A DNA stretch of 64,000 nt from positions 437,931 to 501,930 of the forward strand of contig JAVBWI010000006.1 in NCBI GenBank assembly GCA_036677445.1, in the 5' to 3' direction. Shown piece after piece: positions 45,101-56,691 of this stretch. The position numbers and the translations under genes are program-made. Position 1 is the stretch's first letter; each line of letters opens with the position of its first letter. The DNA is from JAVBWI01 sp036677445. Its GTDB lineage: Bacteria; Bacillota; Clostridia; Christensenellales; CAG-138. The notes under the pieces are model-generated. The model was not told the DNA's origin. It did not search any database and saw nothing but the letters and a program-made list of their open reading frames with translations.

Positions 45101-48100
45101 CATCGTTCCACCCACTCCGCGCCCGTCGCTCCCCTCGCGGGGAGCGTGGATTGAAATTCTTTGTCGCACAGGTCTATGACGTAGGACAGTGTCGCTCCCC
45201 TCGCGGGGAGCGTGGATTGAAATCGTTCTCCGCTTCCAAGCAGCGCAGTCGACTTTGTCGCTCCCCTCGCGGGGAGCGTGGATTGAAATAATGGTACAAG
45301 CCAGCGGAAGTGCCGGAAGGAACGTCGCTCCCCTCGCGGGGAGCGTGGATTGAAATCCTACGGGGTAGCACAGATATTCATCCCCGCGGGGTCGCTCCCC
45401 TCGCGGGGAGCGTGGATTGAAATATAAAAAATGCGCCCTGCACAGGCGCCTCTTGTGGTCGCTCCCCTCGCGGGGAGCGTGGATTGAAATGCTAAAACCA
45501 GTTTTAAACTTGCACATAACAAAGTGTCGCTCCCCTCGCGGGGAGCGTGGATTGAAATTCCCTGACGTCTATTTGTATTTGTGGCAGGCTGGAAGTCGCT
45601 CCCCTCGCGGGGAGCGTGGATTGAAATATCGTTTCAGCGACTGCGGCAGCCGCGCCATCGGCGTCGCTCCCCTCGCGGGGAGCGTGGATTGAAATACATA
45701 CAGCTCATAAGCTGGCTCACTGCCGGAAAGGTCGCTCCCCTCGCGGGGAGCGTGGATTGAAATAGGGCAGTTTCGGGAACACGAAGTTCCCGATTGCGTC
45801 GCTCCCCTCGCGGGGAGCGTGGATTGAAATTATGTCAGTGTAACCGACATACAGAAATCGCTGCGTCGCTCCCCTCGCGGGGAGCGTGGATTGAAATTTG
45901 CATTGAGCAGACCACCATCGAATGGCGCCGCAAGGTCGCTCCCCTCGCGGGGAGCGTGGATTGAAATAGAAATTAACGCTGACGAAATCGCGCTGTGCGT
46001 CGTCGCTCCCCTCGCGGGGAGCGTGGATTGAAATATTTTGCTGCTCCGGACGGATCGCTCGAGCGTACGCGTCGCTCCCCTCGCGGGGAGCGTGGATTGA
46101 AATTTTGGTTTTGTGATTGTTTGCAAAATCAGATGCGGTCGCTCCCCTCGCGGGGAGCGTGGATTGAAATCAAAACAGATTAAGCAGGTCAACCTTGCGT
46201 ATGTCGTCGCTCCCCTCGCGGGGAGCGTGGATTGAAATGGCCGCGGGTTTCAATGCTTTGCAATTTAGGCGGTCGCTCCCCTCGCGGGGAGCGTGGATTG
46301 AAATCGCGGGGTCGTGGTGCTGTTGCCAACGCTCTTAAGTCGCTCCCCTCGCGGGGAGCGTGGATTGAAATCCACAGATGTAGTTCCTGTGATTGCCTCT
46401 GACCGTCGCTCCCCTCGCGGGGAGCGTGGATTGAAATACCTACAACGTTCGCATTGCGCACCTGCTGGACAGTCGCTCCCCTCGCGGGGAGCGTGGATTG
46501 AAATATATTGGGTACTTCAAGGCATACGGTACCCTGTTGTCGCTCCCCTCGCGGGGAGCGTGGATTGAAATTATATAGTAATATCGTAAATTCAATGGTG
46601 ACATAGTCGCTCCCCTCGCGGGGAGCGTGGATTGAAATTCTTTTCCCGCAACTATATGGGCGTCACGCTGTGTCGCTCCCCTCGCGGGGAGCGTGGATTG
46701 AAATGCTTTGGACGCCAATGAAGCTTACCAGCCTTCGCGTCGCTCCCCTCGCGGGGAGCGTGGATTGAAATATCCGTCGGCCCCACAGAGGAGCGTGCGC
46801 TTACGTCGCTCCCCTCGCGGGGAGCGTGGATTGAAATAGAAGAGCTGCCCTTAACTGTTCAACCTCTTCTTGTCGCTCCCCTCGCGGGGAGCGTGGATTG
46901 AAATACCAGGGCACGGGTGCTCACGCCGCTGCCGCGCAGTCGCTCCCCTCGCGGGGAGCGTGGATTGAAATACGATCATCCGCACAGAGGACGATGCGCA
47001 GGCGGAGTCGCTCCCCTCGCGGGGAGCGTGGATTGAAATTAGAAAACGTCGAAGAGTTTGTAACATGGGGGCGTCGCTCCCCTCGCGGGGAGCGTGGATT
47101 GAAATATCTGCTATGGCTGGGTTGTAGCAGCGGAGATCAGTCGCTCCCCTCGCGGGGAGCGTGGATTGAAATATACCGTGCGTGCCTCTTTGCCGTCGCC
47201 GGTATACGTCGCTCCCCTCGCGGGGAGCGTGGATTGAAATAAGAATATAAATATAAGATCCAAACGGAATAGAAGTCGCTCCCCTCGCGGGGAGCGTGGA
47301 TTGAAATAGCTCATCGCCCTGCAGGTTCAGGCGGGTGTTGATGTCGCTCCCCTCGCGGGGAGCGTGGATTGAAATACAATGTCAGCGGCATGGTTTGCGC
47401 GTTCGGTCGCGTCGCTCCCCTCGCGGGGAGCGTGGATTGAAATACCACCACCACCACGGTACTTGCCGCCATCTAAAGTCGCTCCCCTCGCGGGGAGCGT
47501 GGATTGAAATACGCCTTTAATGCCGACCATGTAGAAGCTCATGGTCGCTCCCCTCGCGGGGAGCGTGGATTGAAATATCAAGTCACCACCTTTAGCACAC
47601 ATGCGACGTAAGTCGCTCCCCTCGCGGGGAGCGTGGATTGAAATTTCGGTGGCGCAAGCGGGCATGCAGCTGATGTGTGTCGCTCCCCTCGCGGGGAGCG
47701 TGGATTGAAATCGAAATGGAGGATAACAAGGCCGTCATGCCTGTTCGTCGCTCCCCTCGCGGGGAGCGTGGATTGAAATGCATTGGCTTCGTCTATCTTC
47801 ATGCGCAGGTATGTCGCTCCCCTCGCGGGGAGCGTGGATTGAAATCTGCGCAGTGCCCGCGCGTTCTGGTACGGGCTGGGGTCGCTCCCCTCGCGGGGAG
47901 CGTGGATTGAAATTCCAGAATGCCGCGCAAGAGCAGATCATTGCGCTGCGTCGCTCCCCTCGCGGGGAGCGTGGATTGAAATTTGGCGAATTTAAGATTG
48001 CGCGAACCAGCACGCTGTCGCTCCCCTCGCGGGGAGCGTGGATTGAAATTCCTCCGCCACGCCTGCGGTACCGTTGGTAGAAGGTCGCTCCCCTCGCGGG

Positions 48101-51100
48101 GAGCGTGGATTGAAATACTCGCCGAGCCTGACCTGCTTGCCGCCGCAGATGGTCGCTCCCCTCGCGGGGAGCGTGGATTGAAATCGCGTACCGCTTGTAA
48201 GTTACGACTTGCGATATAGTCGCTCCCCTCGCGGGGAGCGTGGATTGAAATAGCGGTATATGTTGTATGGAGCGGTTGAGCCGACGTCGCTCCCCTCGCG
48301 GGGAGCGTGGATTGAAATATACCGAGATTATGGCAAGCAAGCAGCCTGCAAGTCGCTCCCCTCGCGGGGAGCGTGGATTGAAATCGCATTACGCCGGATT
48401 GCTCCGGCTCACTCTGCGTCGCTCCCCTCGCGGGGAGCGTGGATTGAAATGACCGTTCATTGGCTATGCCCTCAGAAACACATGTCGCTCCCCTCGCGGG
48501 GAGCGTGGATTGAAATCTTCTCATGTTTAGGACGGTTGATCTTACCGAGGGTCGCTCCCCTCGCGGGGAGCGTGGATTGAAATAAGGTGTTTCGCTGCAC
48601 ACATCGGCAATCAGCGCGTCGCTCCCCTCGCGGGGAGCGTGGATTGAAATCATTTCCCCGCTTCGGCGGGGACTTACCCCGGCGTCGCTCCCCTCGCGGG
48701 GAGCGTGGATTGAAATACATCTATGGCGAGGTTGCGCAGGCGGTCTTCGGGTCGCTCCCCTCGCGGGGAGCGTGGATTGAAATCGCCGCGCCATTGTGAC
48801 AAAGGCACCGGCGATATGGGTCGCTCCCCTCGCGGGGAGCGTGGATTGAAATACGAAAAAAGCGGCTTCAAGCTGACACTGACATGTCGCTCCCCTCGCG
48901 GGGAGCGTGGATTGAAATCCCATCAAAAGAGTAGTGAGGTGGTTGGCAAATGGTCGCTCCCCTCGCGGGGAGCGTGGATTGAAATACCTGATCGGAGGGA
49001 TAACGGATGGCCCAATTGCGTCGCTCCCCTCGCGGGGAGCGTGGATTGAAATAACACCGGCAACGTCATCGACTTCGTTGGCCCTGGTCGCTCCCCTCGC
49101 GGGGAGCGTGGATTGAAATTCATTATAAGCGGCGAAACAACCATAGAGGCCGAGTCGCTCCCCTCGCGGGGAGCGTGGATTGAAATCTGTGCTTTCGGGG
49201 GTGACGCTGAGTGAGGCTGGTCGCTCCCCTCGCGGGGAGCGTGGATTGAAATGCGACAATGGCGTCAAGCGCAGCGGGAGCGTGCGGTCGCTCCCCTCGC
49301 GGGGAGCGTGGATTGAAATTGTTGCGGACGTTTGCGATTCCGACCGGCGATGACGTCGCTCCCCTCGCGGGGAGCGTGGATTGAAATTTGACGGAATGAT
49401 CGAGGAAGCGAAAACCAACTCCGTCGCTCCCCTCGCGGGGAGCGTGGATTGAAATTGTTGAAAATCTCACTACGGTACGTTGCAATCAAGTCGCTCCCCT
49501 CGCGGGGAGCGTGGATTGAAATCACTACGCGGCCTGTAGCAGCCACATACGACTTGTCGCTCCCCTCGCGGGGAGCGTGGATTGAAATTTCTCGGTCGTT
49601 TTAGTGTCGTATGAAAGCCTCGTCGCTCCCCTCGCGGGGAGCGTGGATTGAAATGGTGCTGATGCGAGCATGCGGGGCTGCAGGTAACGTCGCTCCCCTC
49701 GCGGGGAGCGTGGATTGAAATTTCTGGATACCGTCTTTCGGGAAATAGAGATGCAGTCGCTCCCCTCGCGGGGAGCGTGGATTGAAATACGCCCGGCCCT
49801 CGCTGACGGAAACGGCCATACGTCGCTCCCCTCGCGGGGAGCGTGGATTGAAATATCGCGTCGGTAATTGTCATGTCGGCGGATAAGATGTCGCTCCCCT
49901 CGCGGGGAGCGTGGATTGAAATGGCTTGTATCGCTCTCTGCATGCATGTTTCTCTGTCGCTCCCCTCGCGGGGAGCGTGGATTGAAATCTTATTGTTTTT
50001 TCTTGTTACCCTCTCAAGCGTCGTCGCTCCCCTCGCGGGGAGCGTGGATTGAAATCGTTCCGTGCCATTGCTTCCGTTTGCGCACTGGAAGTCGCTCCCC
50101 TCGCGGGGAGCGTGGATTGAAATTTTTCATCGCTCATTCTTACTGTTACGCAACGCGGTCGCTCCCCTCGCGGGGAGCGTGGATTGAAATACCGCGCACG
50201 GCTTTACGATGACGTGGGTAAAAGTGTCGCTCCCCTCGCGGGGAGCGTGGATTGAAATACTTCTGGCACTGGTATTCGGGGCTTGGAAAAGTGTCGCTCC
50301 CCTCGCGGGGAGCGTGGATTGAAATGTCATCTGGTAGGCCACAATGACCAAACACTTACCGTCGCTCCCCTCGCGGGGAGCGTGGATTGAAATTTCAGCG
50401 AGGAAACGCAGCGCCGGTATGATTTAGTCGCTCCCCTCGCGGGGAGCGTGGATTGAAATGCAAGCTCGACTTGCTGATTACTGAGGAAGAGCGCGTCGCT
50501 CCCCTCGCGGGGAGCGTGGATTGAAATTTTTGTGCGTTTGGCGGTAAATGCCGTGCGCAAGTCGCTCCCCTCGCGGGGAGCGTGGATTGAAATTGCATCT
50601 ACTTTTGACGGCGAATTACGAGCCGAAGTCGCTCCCCTCGCGGGGAGCGTGGATTGAAATATGCCTGGCTAAAACAAGCCGAACACGATTGCGGTCGCTC
50701 CCCTCGCGGGGAGCGTGGATTGAAATATCGCCTTTAAGACGGTTACCAATGAACATATACGTCGCTCCCCTCGCGGGGAGCGTGGATTGAAATTTCAACC
50801 TCCCCAGTATCGCCATCGGGTCAATGTCGTCGCTCCCCTCGCGGGGAGCGTGGATTGAAATGAGTGTACAGCCACACTAACCATCGCGGGCGGAGGTCGC
50901 TCCCCTCGCGGGGAGCGTGGATTGAAATTTGCTGATAAGTGCACCATGCGAGCAGATACAGGTCGCTCCCCTCGCGGGGAGCGTGGATTGAAATGATGAT
51001 GATGCCGTTAATATCTGCCGCAGATGCGTCGCTCCCCTCGCGGGGAGCGTGGATTGAAATTCTCACGGGACGGCAAAAGCAGGGGATGGTTCGGTCGCTC

Positions 51101-52931
51101 CCCTCGCGGGGAGCGTGGATTGAAATGCTTCGAATGAAGGAAAAGACATCGCGGATATTAGTCGCTCCCCTCGCGGGGAGCGTGGATTGAAATGGCACCG
51201 GTAGAGCCGGAAAAACCGGAAGAAAAGTCGCTCCCCTCGCGGGGAGCGTGGATTGAAATGCAAGGTCACTCGCGAGCCGTTCATGCGGCTTGTGTCGCTC
51301 CCCTCGCGGGGAGCGTGGATTGAAATCCGCTTCTACAGTCTTGGAAAGCGTGTGCAGTAGTCGCTCCCCTCGCGGGGAGCGTGGATTGAAATATCATATC
51401 GAGCGCCGCAAGCGATTGATCTGTGGTCGCTCCCCTCGCGGGGAGCGTGGATTGAAATCATGACCTTTTGATGACCTTGACATTACCGTTTGTCGCTCCC
51501 CTCGCGGGGAGCGTGGATTGAAATTGGGCCGCGCTGGCCTTTTCAAGCGCCTCCGAAAGTCGCTCCCCTCGCGGGGAGCGTGGATTGAAATACGCGGGCG
51601 CCGCCGCCCCGTACTGGCTCAACGACGTCGCTCCCCTCGCGGGGAGCGTGGATTGAAATGCGGGAGATGAATGCGCTTGGTGAACTTGTTGGCGTCGCTC
51701 CCCTCGCGGGGAGCGTGGATTGAAATAGCACGCAGTATTCGTACACATACTCGGCGGAGCGTCGCTCCCCTCGCGGGGAGCGTGGATTGAAATAGATAGG
51801 CGATTACGACACCGGCGAAGTACAGGGTCGCTCCCCTCGCGGGGAGCGTGTATTGAAATTTAAATGCCTCGGAAACGCTGTAGTACCGGCGCAGGTCGCT
51901 CCCCTCGCGGGGAGCGTGGATTGAAATTCAATCGATCGCCTGCCGGATAACGTCCTTGATGGTCGCTCCCCTCGCGGGGAGCGTGGATTGAAATGGGTGC
52001 GGTGATGATCCGTATCGCAGCGTAAGGAGTCGCTCCCCTCGCGGGGAGCGTGGATTGAAATAGAACAAAATGGATGTCTTTTTGCTGTACAACCGTCGCT
52101 CCCCTCGCGGGGAGCGTGGATTGAAATTGCCTACTCTGATGCGGGTGACATTGTTGACGCGTCGCTCCCCTCGCGGGGAGCGTGGATTGAAATACATTTG
52201 CTCCGTGAGGCGAGAGCCACAACAAGTGTCGCTCCCCTCGCGGGGAGCGTGGATTGAAATAGTATATCGCCCTCACCTTCCGCATGCGCTACCAGTCGCT
52301 CCCCTCGCGGGGAGCGTGGATTGAAATAGACTATGAGGATGCGCATACCATCGGTAAAAACGTCGCTCCCCTCGCGGGGAGCGTGGATTGAAATTTCAGA
52401 AGCTTTTGCAAGTTATCCGTATCGGGGCGTCGCTCCCCTCGCGGGGAGCGTGGATTGAAATACCATGACAGTGATGCCGTTTTTCGGGTCGATGCCGTCG
52501 CTCCCCTCGCGGGGAGCGTGGATTGAAATATGTATTGCAGCACAAATTAGATTACATTCAAAATGTCGCTCCCCTCGCGGGGAGCGTGGATTGAAATCAT
52601 TTCATACCGTAAAGCTTTTCACACTTCTCATGTCGCTCCCCTCGCGGGGAGCGTGGATTGAAATACTGACAGGATGGGATCGCCGTGAGGGCTGGATCAG
52701 GTCGCTCCCCTCGCGGGGAGCGTGGATTGAAATTCGTCATCGTTCAGGGCTTCGACGATTGCAGCGGTCGCTCCCCTCGCGGGGAGCGTGGATTGAAATA
52801 TGCGCGGGTTGCCGTGGCAGAAACGACGTTTGGTCGCTCCCCTCGCGGGGAGCGTGGATTGAAATAAGCATCGTAACGCCCACAGGGGCAGGGCAAGTGT
52901 CGCTCCCCTCGCGGGGAGCGTGGCTCCATAA
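42173..52931 (+). CRISPR. Type I-C CRISPR array, 161 repeats, 160 spacers
   Basis: The repeat is 33 bp, starting GTCGCTCCCC and ending GTGGATTGAAAT, with a CGCTCCCC/GGGGAGCG stem typical of type I-C. I counted 161 repeat starts by hand, from 42173 to 52899, with spacers of 33-37 bp and a mean unit of 67.0 bp. Repeat 145 (51827) has one substitution (GTGTATTG for GTGGATTG). The last repeat (52899) matches for 25 bases and then diverges, marking the distal end. The other repeats looked identical by eye. Spacer 19 (43414-43447) and spacer 90 (48185-48218) differ by one base. Spacer 31 (44222-44254) ends with the 16 bases that begin spacer 145 (51860-51894). The repeat is open in most frames, so the array produces many spurious long open frames on both strands. 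Confidence 0.98.
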
Positions 52932-53010
52932 ATAGCACCCGTAGGCACAATACAACTGTTATCTGCGCGCTGGTGTACGAAACAAACGCCGCAATTCGCA
53001 TGCAGCCACA

Positions 53011-54267
53011 TTAAAAGCCCTGGCGTTCTTCCTGACGTGATCCTACGTTTCCATCCGAACCCTCTGCTCCGATGGACAGCGTATAAATATAGTTTGATTT
53101 AAGTGACGTAACTTCCGCGCTGTTCTCAAAAAGCAGCAATTCATAGTACCCGTCATCGCCAAACATATCATCCGCTCCAAACCAATCCCAACCGTATGCC
53201 GCCTTCATTCGATAGGTTCCTGTGGGGAGCTTTACCGTTACCTTTTTCTTCGAAGCAATAAATACGGTGGATACGAGTATGCCATCCCCGGTGTAAATCT
53301 TCAAAAACGTAGAGTTTCCGGCATCTCCTGTTTTAATTGTCAGGGAACACCTCTTGGAACTATACTCCGGATTTCGGTAGAGTTCACCGGAATCGGGATT
53401 CGGCTGAATGCATGCTTGTGCGCAGGCAGCCGCATCGGAATAATCGCCAAGGCCGGTTAATATGGAATAGGCTAGATAGTAACTCCCTTGGCTATAGCAG
53501 ACTTTTGCAAATTGATAAGTAAGGGCATCCTGACATTCCTCTGCACGAGCGGCTGCATCCGAATACTCGCCCAATGCTAAGAATATTTTCGCTGCCAAAT
53601 CATACTCCCCGCGATCCATCAATGCTGCTGCATTATCATAATCCAACCGGTTTTGGCAATCTGCGGCCAGTTGGGCAGAATCCTGATATGCGCCAAGCTT
53701 TGTAAACGCATCACGGGCTTCTTCATAGCGGGTGTCGTCCATCAACGCGACGGCAGCAGTATACTCCATGATATTTTGGCACTCCACCGCCATCAATGGG
53801 GCTTGCCCAAAATCATTGAGCGCCTCAAATGCCTGCTTTGCGGCATCATGCTCCCCTGCGTCCATCAGCGCTTTCGCTGCGTCGTAATCCAGTTGGTTTT
53901 GACAGGTCTCGGCCAGAGCAGCGGAATCCTTATATCCGCCGAGCGAAATAAACGCTTCCTTCGCCTGCGCATTCTCCTGCACCCCCATCAAAGCGACCGC
54001 GTTTTTATATTGGGAGGCTTTGATGATTCCAATTACCGCAAAGAGAATTGCAACTGCAAGGATAACTGCGCACGCGGATATCAAATAAATCTTTCGCTTT
54101 TTTGTTTTTGCGGGATCATCCGGCTTTTGAAAGCTTTCCGTATCCCGTCGCGGCGCATCAACCGGTTCAGTTGCCTGCGCGTTCGATAAGGCGCCGACAG
54201 GCCGGCCACAATGGGCGCAGAAGTTTGATTCATCCGGAATTTTTGTTCCGCATTGATCACAATACAT
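53011..54267 (-). CDS. Zinc-ribbon, membrane-anchored tandem-helical-repeat protein
   Basis: 418 residues. An N-terminal zinc ribbon (CDQCGTKIP...CAHCGRPVG, residues 4-25) is followed by a basic linker, one membrane helix (about 61-84), then five tandem helical repeats of about 38-40 residues with the pattern LGxYxDSAxLAxxCQNxLDYxxAxALMDxGEY (about 88-290), and a C-terminal beta-rich domain. Such zinc-ribbon/TPR-like proteins are widespread in Clostridia without an assigned role. AGGAGGGATGGC precedes ATG 54267. It lies directly beyond the distal array end. Confidence 0.75.
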   Translation of the reverse strand: MYCDQCGTKIPDESNFCAHCGRPVGALSNAQATEPVDAPRRDTESFQKPDDPAKTKKRKIYLISACAVILAVAILFAVIGIIKASQYKNAVALMGVQENAQAKEAFISLGGYKDSAALAETCQNQLDYDAAKALMDAGEHDAAKQAFEALNDFGQAPLMAVECQNIMEYTAAVALMDDTRYEEARDAFTKLGAYQDSAQLAADCQNRLDYDNAAALMDRGEYDLAAKIFLALGEYSDAAARAEECQDALTYQFAKVCYSQGSYYLAYSILTGLGDYSDAAACAQACIQPNPDSGELYRNPEYSSKRCSLTIKTGDAGNSTFLKIYTGDGILVSTVFIASKKKVTVKLPTGTYRMKAAYGWDWFGADDMFGDDGYYELLLFENSAEVTSLKSNYIYTLSIGAEGSDGNVGSRQEERQGF

Positions 54268-54290
54268 GCCATCCCTCCTATGGTAGCAAG

Positions 54291-55673
54291 CTAAAATTTG
54301 TTTCCAGCGCTTTTCTTAAACGCATACATTCTTTCGTCCGCGATCTTAATCAGATCATCCAGATGAATTCCTTCTTCGGGGAAGCTGACAACTCCGAAGC
54401 TGAAGGAGGTCATAATGAAATTACCGTTTACAGCCAACGGTTCCTTCTTTAGTTTCGTCAGAAGGCTCAGGAATTTTTTCTGTAAATCCAATGCAGTCGA
54501 ATGATAAAAGATACCGATAAACTCGTCGCCGCCAAATCTGGCCAGAACATCGCTTTTTCTGGTAACCGCCCGCATCTGCTGCGCAATTCTTTTGATCACA
54601 AGATCGCCCGCCAAATGCCCCAGCGAATCATTTATATGCTTTAATTCGTCGATATCAAACATGGCAAACCGAAATGTCTCATTATATCGCAAAGCCTTTT
54701 CTTTTATGATCTCAAACTGCTCCTCAAAATAAAAGCGGTTATATAAATGTGTCAGAGGATCATATTTTGCCAAAAAAACTTTTTCCATGTACAAGAGATG
54801 ATTGGAAACAGCAATTTCAACATTGTTTCGTATAAACTCCATTGATTTTATATCGTCTTCGTCAAAAGCATTCTTCTCAACGGAGTCGATATTGATCATA
54901 CCAAACAGGCTGTCCTTATGATAGATCGGCGCTGAAATGGTTGATTTTATGTATTTTTCTTCTCCCAATGTGGTTTTTTGATAATGGTAACTGTCATAGA
55001 CCATCAAATCAGGGATATTTGCAATTCGATCCATTCTCCCGTTGGTCGCTTTATAGAGGAAGGCGTCTTCAATGGGCAGGCAAAAGTCTTTAATATCTTC
55101 ATCAAAGCCGACGGAGGCCGCAGCAATGAAACATTCCTTCTCTTTTTTTAAAATTGTCCCCAGAGAGCCCTTTTCCAGCGCTTTTAGAGCATTTTTCAGG
55201 ATCAGCCGGAACATATGGTCGATATTCTCCGTTTTCAATATCGACTGCGATACTTCCAGCATCAATGCCCTAAGCCCTGAAATTCTGGATAAATGCAATT
55301 GCGCTATTTTCAGGTCCGAAATATCCGCCAAATGTGCAAAAATACATTTTTGCGCGCGGTACATGACGACTTTGCCGATATACTCCACCCATATCTGCTC
55401 TTTACTCATTTTGGATATAAGAATTTCCCGTTTCATGGGCGATAGAGTATTGTGAATAGTTTTCGCAATGGCGACTTTCCCGAAACAATCGATCAGGCGG
55501 TTCATATCCGTCTTTTGCAATGCCCGCTCCCCGCACCCCAGCATTTGCTTGCAGCTATCATTCAGATAAAAAACTTCTTCCTGATTAAAAAGAATTGTTG
55601 GGATTGAAACGAACCTTTCAAATTGTATAAGGTCAGCATCGTTCAATATTTCTATCCCTTTTATAGTATTCAT
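54291..55673 (-). CDS. PAS-GAF-GGDEF diguanylate cyclase
   Basis: 460 residues. An N-terminal PAS-like sensor (about 10-125) and a GAF domain (about 150-290) precede a GGDEF domain with intact active site GGDEF at 381-385. The inhibitory RxxD site (RKSD) lies exactly five residues upstream, so feedback by c-di-GMP is likely. No membrane segment, so it is cytoplasmic. I chose ATG 55673, which has GAGGG upstream, instead of the frame's first codon. It lies 23 bp upstream of the zinc-ribbon gene on the same strand and may be co-transcribed with it. Confidence 0.88.
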   Translation of the reverse strand: MNTIKGIEILNDADLIQFERFVSIPTILFNQEEVFYLNDSCKQMLGCGERALQKTDMNRLIDCFGKVAIAKTIHNTLSPMKREILISKMSKEQIWVEYIGKVVMYRAQKCIFAHLADISDLKIAQLHLSRISGLRALMLEVSQSILKTENIDHMFRLILKNALKALEKGSLGTILKKEKECFIAAASVGFDEDIKDFCLPIEDAFLYKATNGRMDRIANIPDLMVYDSYHYQKTTLGEEKYIKSTISAPIYHKDSLFGMINIDSVEKNAFDEDDIKSMEFIRNNVEIAVSNHLLYMEKVFLAKYDPLTHLYNRFYFEEQFEIIKEKALRYNETFRFAMFDIDELKHINDSLGHLAGDLVIKRIAQQMRAVTRKSDVLARFGGDEFIGIFYHSTALDLQKKFLSLLTKLKKEPLAVNGNFIMTSFSFGVVSFPEEGIHLDDLIKIADERMYAFKKSAGNKF

Positions 55674-56351
55674 TATTTCCCTCTTCAATGTAAAAAGGAC
55701 AAAAATGCACATATATCGTATGGAACAAGGGGCTTGGCAATGAAACGGCAGGAATATAGGGCTAGTTGGTGATAACAATGCATATCCACCCTATTTCAAT
55801 AACATACCGCAGCACGTTTAGCAAGAATACCTCATTTGTTATTTCGATTCAGATTATACATATTATACACGTATATCCTTTGTTATACAAGCATATGTTC
55901 GGGTACAACACAGACTTATAGTCGATTAATGTTATGCGTGAATAAAACGCGAATAACGATCGTGTAGCAGTTGGAAAGAGAAATCCATCCGGAAACTCCG
56001 AAATAGTACAGGCAACCAATGCCTCACAATTCGTGCGGGCATTGATTGCCTGTCGGGGGATAGGGGATTAGGTTAACCAGAAGTATCATAACACGCATTG
56101 ATGTGTGAGTCAAATTATGGAAGCCCTTTCTTCATGTCAATTTGCATAAAGAAAAACCTGCTGATGGCGGATTTTTATACTTTATATGATGGCAATATAC
56201 ACTTTATAAACATCATACAGGCCTCTTTGTACCTGTTTAATCGAAATCTCGATAAATATGTTTCATTCGCTTAAAGCTTTACGGAATGTCTGGTTTTATT
56301 ATATTGTATCTTTCCGTGTCCGACCGCACAGACTATATGCGAGGTGAGAAT
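55674..56351. other. Intergenic region with a large stem-loop
   Basis: 678 bp, AT-rich, without a supported gene. An imperfect inverted repeat of about 15 bp (ACAGGCAAcCAATGC / GCATTGatTGCCTGT) spans 56008-56053. No T-tract follows it. Confidence 0.5.
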
Positions 56352-56528
56352 ATGGAAACAAAATATGCCGATTTGTACGCTATGTTGAACAGCAATACCG
56401 AAGCGAGGCAGTTTTTTAACGCACTCCCGGATTACGTGCGGGATCATATCAGTTCCCGCGCGGCGAATGTCAATACGCTTTCCAGTTTAAAAGCGTATGG
56501 GGATAATCTGCTACAAGGGGATAAATGA
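56352..56528 (+). CDS. Small acidic protein, 58 residues
   Basis: Begins METKYADLYAML and has a central FFNALPDYVRDHI segment, a pattern I associate with small Firmicutes proteins of unknown function. GAGGTGAGAAT precedes ATG 56352. It is followed by a second tiny gene and a terminator, forming a two-gene unit. Confidence 0.65.
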   Translation: METKYADLYAMLNSNTEARQFFNALPDYVRDHISSRAANVNTLSSLKAYGDNLLQGDK

Positions 56529-56534
56529 GCAGAC

Positions 56535-56681
56535 ATGGATAAATACCACTGCGAATTTCCCGACATTTCCAACATTGCCTCGTTTCAGGATTGTACCGGT
56601 CTCATGCCCCGGCCGCCTAAGAGCGAAGCGGAGTATGAGGCATTTCAAGAACTTTCCGGTATGGAGATACCCAAAATCTAA
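56535..56681 (+). CDS. Small protein, 48 residues
   Basis: Translated by hand; below the usual length cut-off. It reads MDKYHCEFPDISNIASF, then a DCTGLMPRPP segment and an acidic C-terminus ending MEIPKI. It starts 6 bp after the preceding small gene and is followed by a terminator 11 bp beyond its stop. The ribosome binding site is weak (AAGGGG about 15 bases upstream), so translation may depend on coupling. Function unknown. Confidence 0.55.
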   Translation: MDKYHCEFPDISNIASFQDCTGLMPRPPKSEAEYEAFQELSGMEIPKI

Positions 56682-56691
56682 TTCCACCTGC

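Noticed and set aside
42173..52931. Self-targeting spacers against this window
   Set aside because: I looked by eye for matches to nearby genes and saw none; a computed search is needed, so no claim is made.
42125..52955. Dozens of long open frames (up to 539 codons) rich in motifs such as RSPRGERGLK and SLPSRGAWIEI
   Set aside because: They are translations of the CRISPR repeat, which lacks stop codons in most frames; none has its own ribosome binding site or family.
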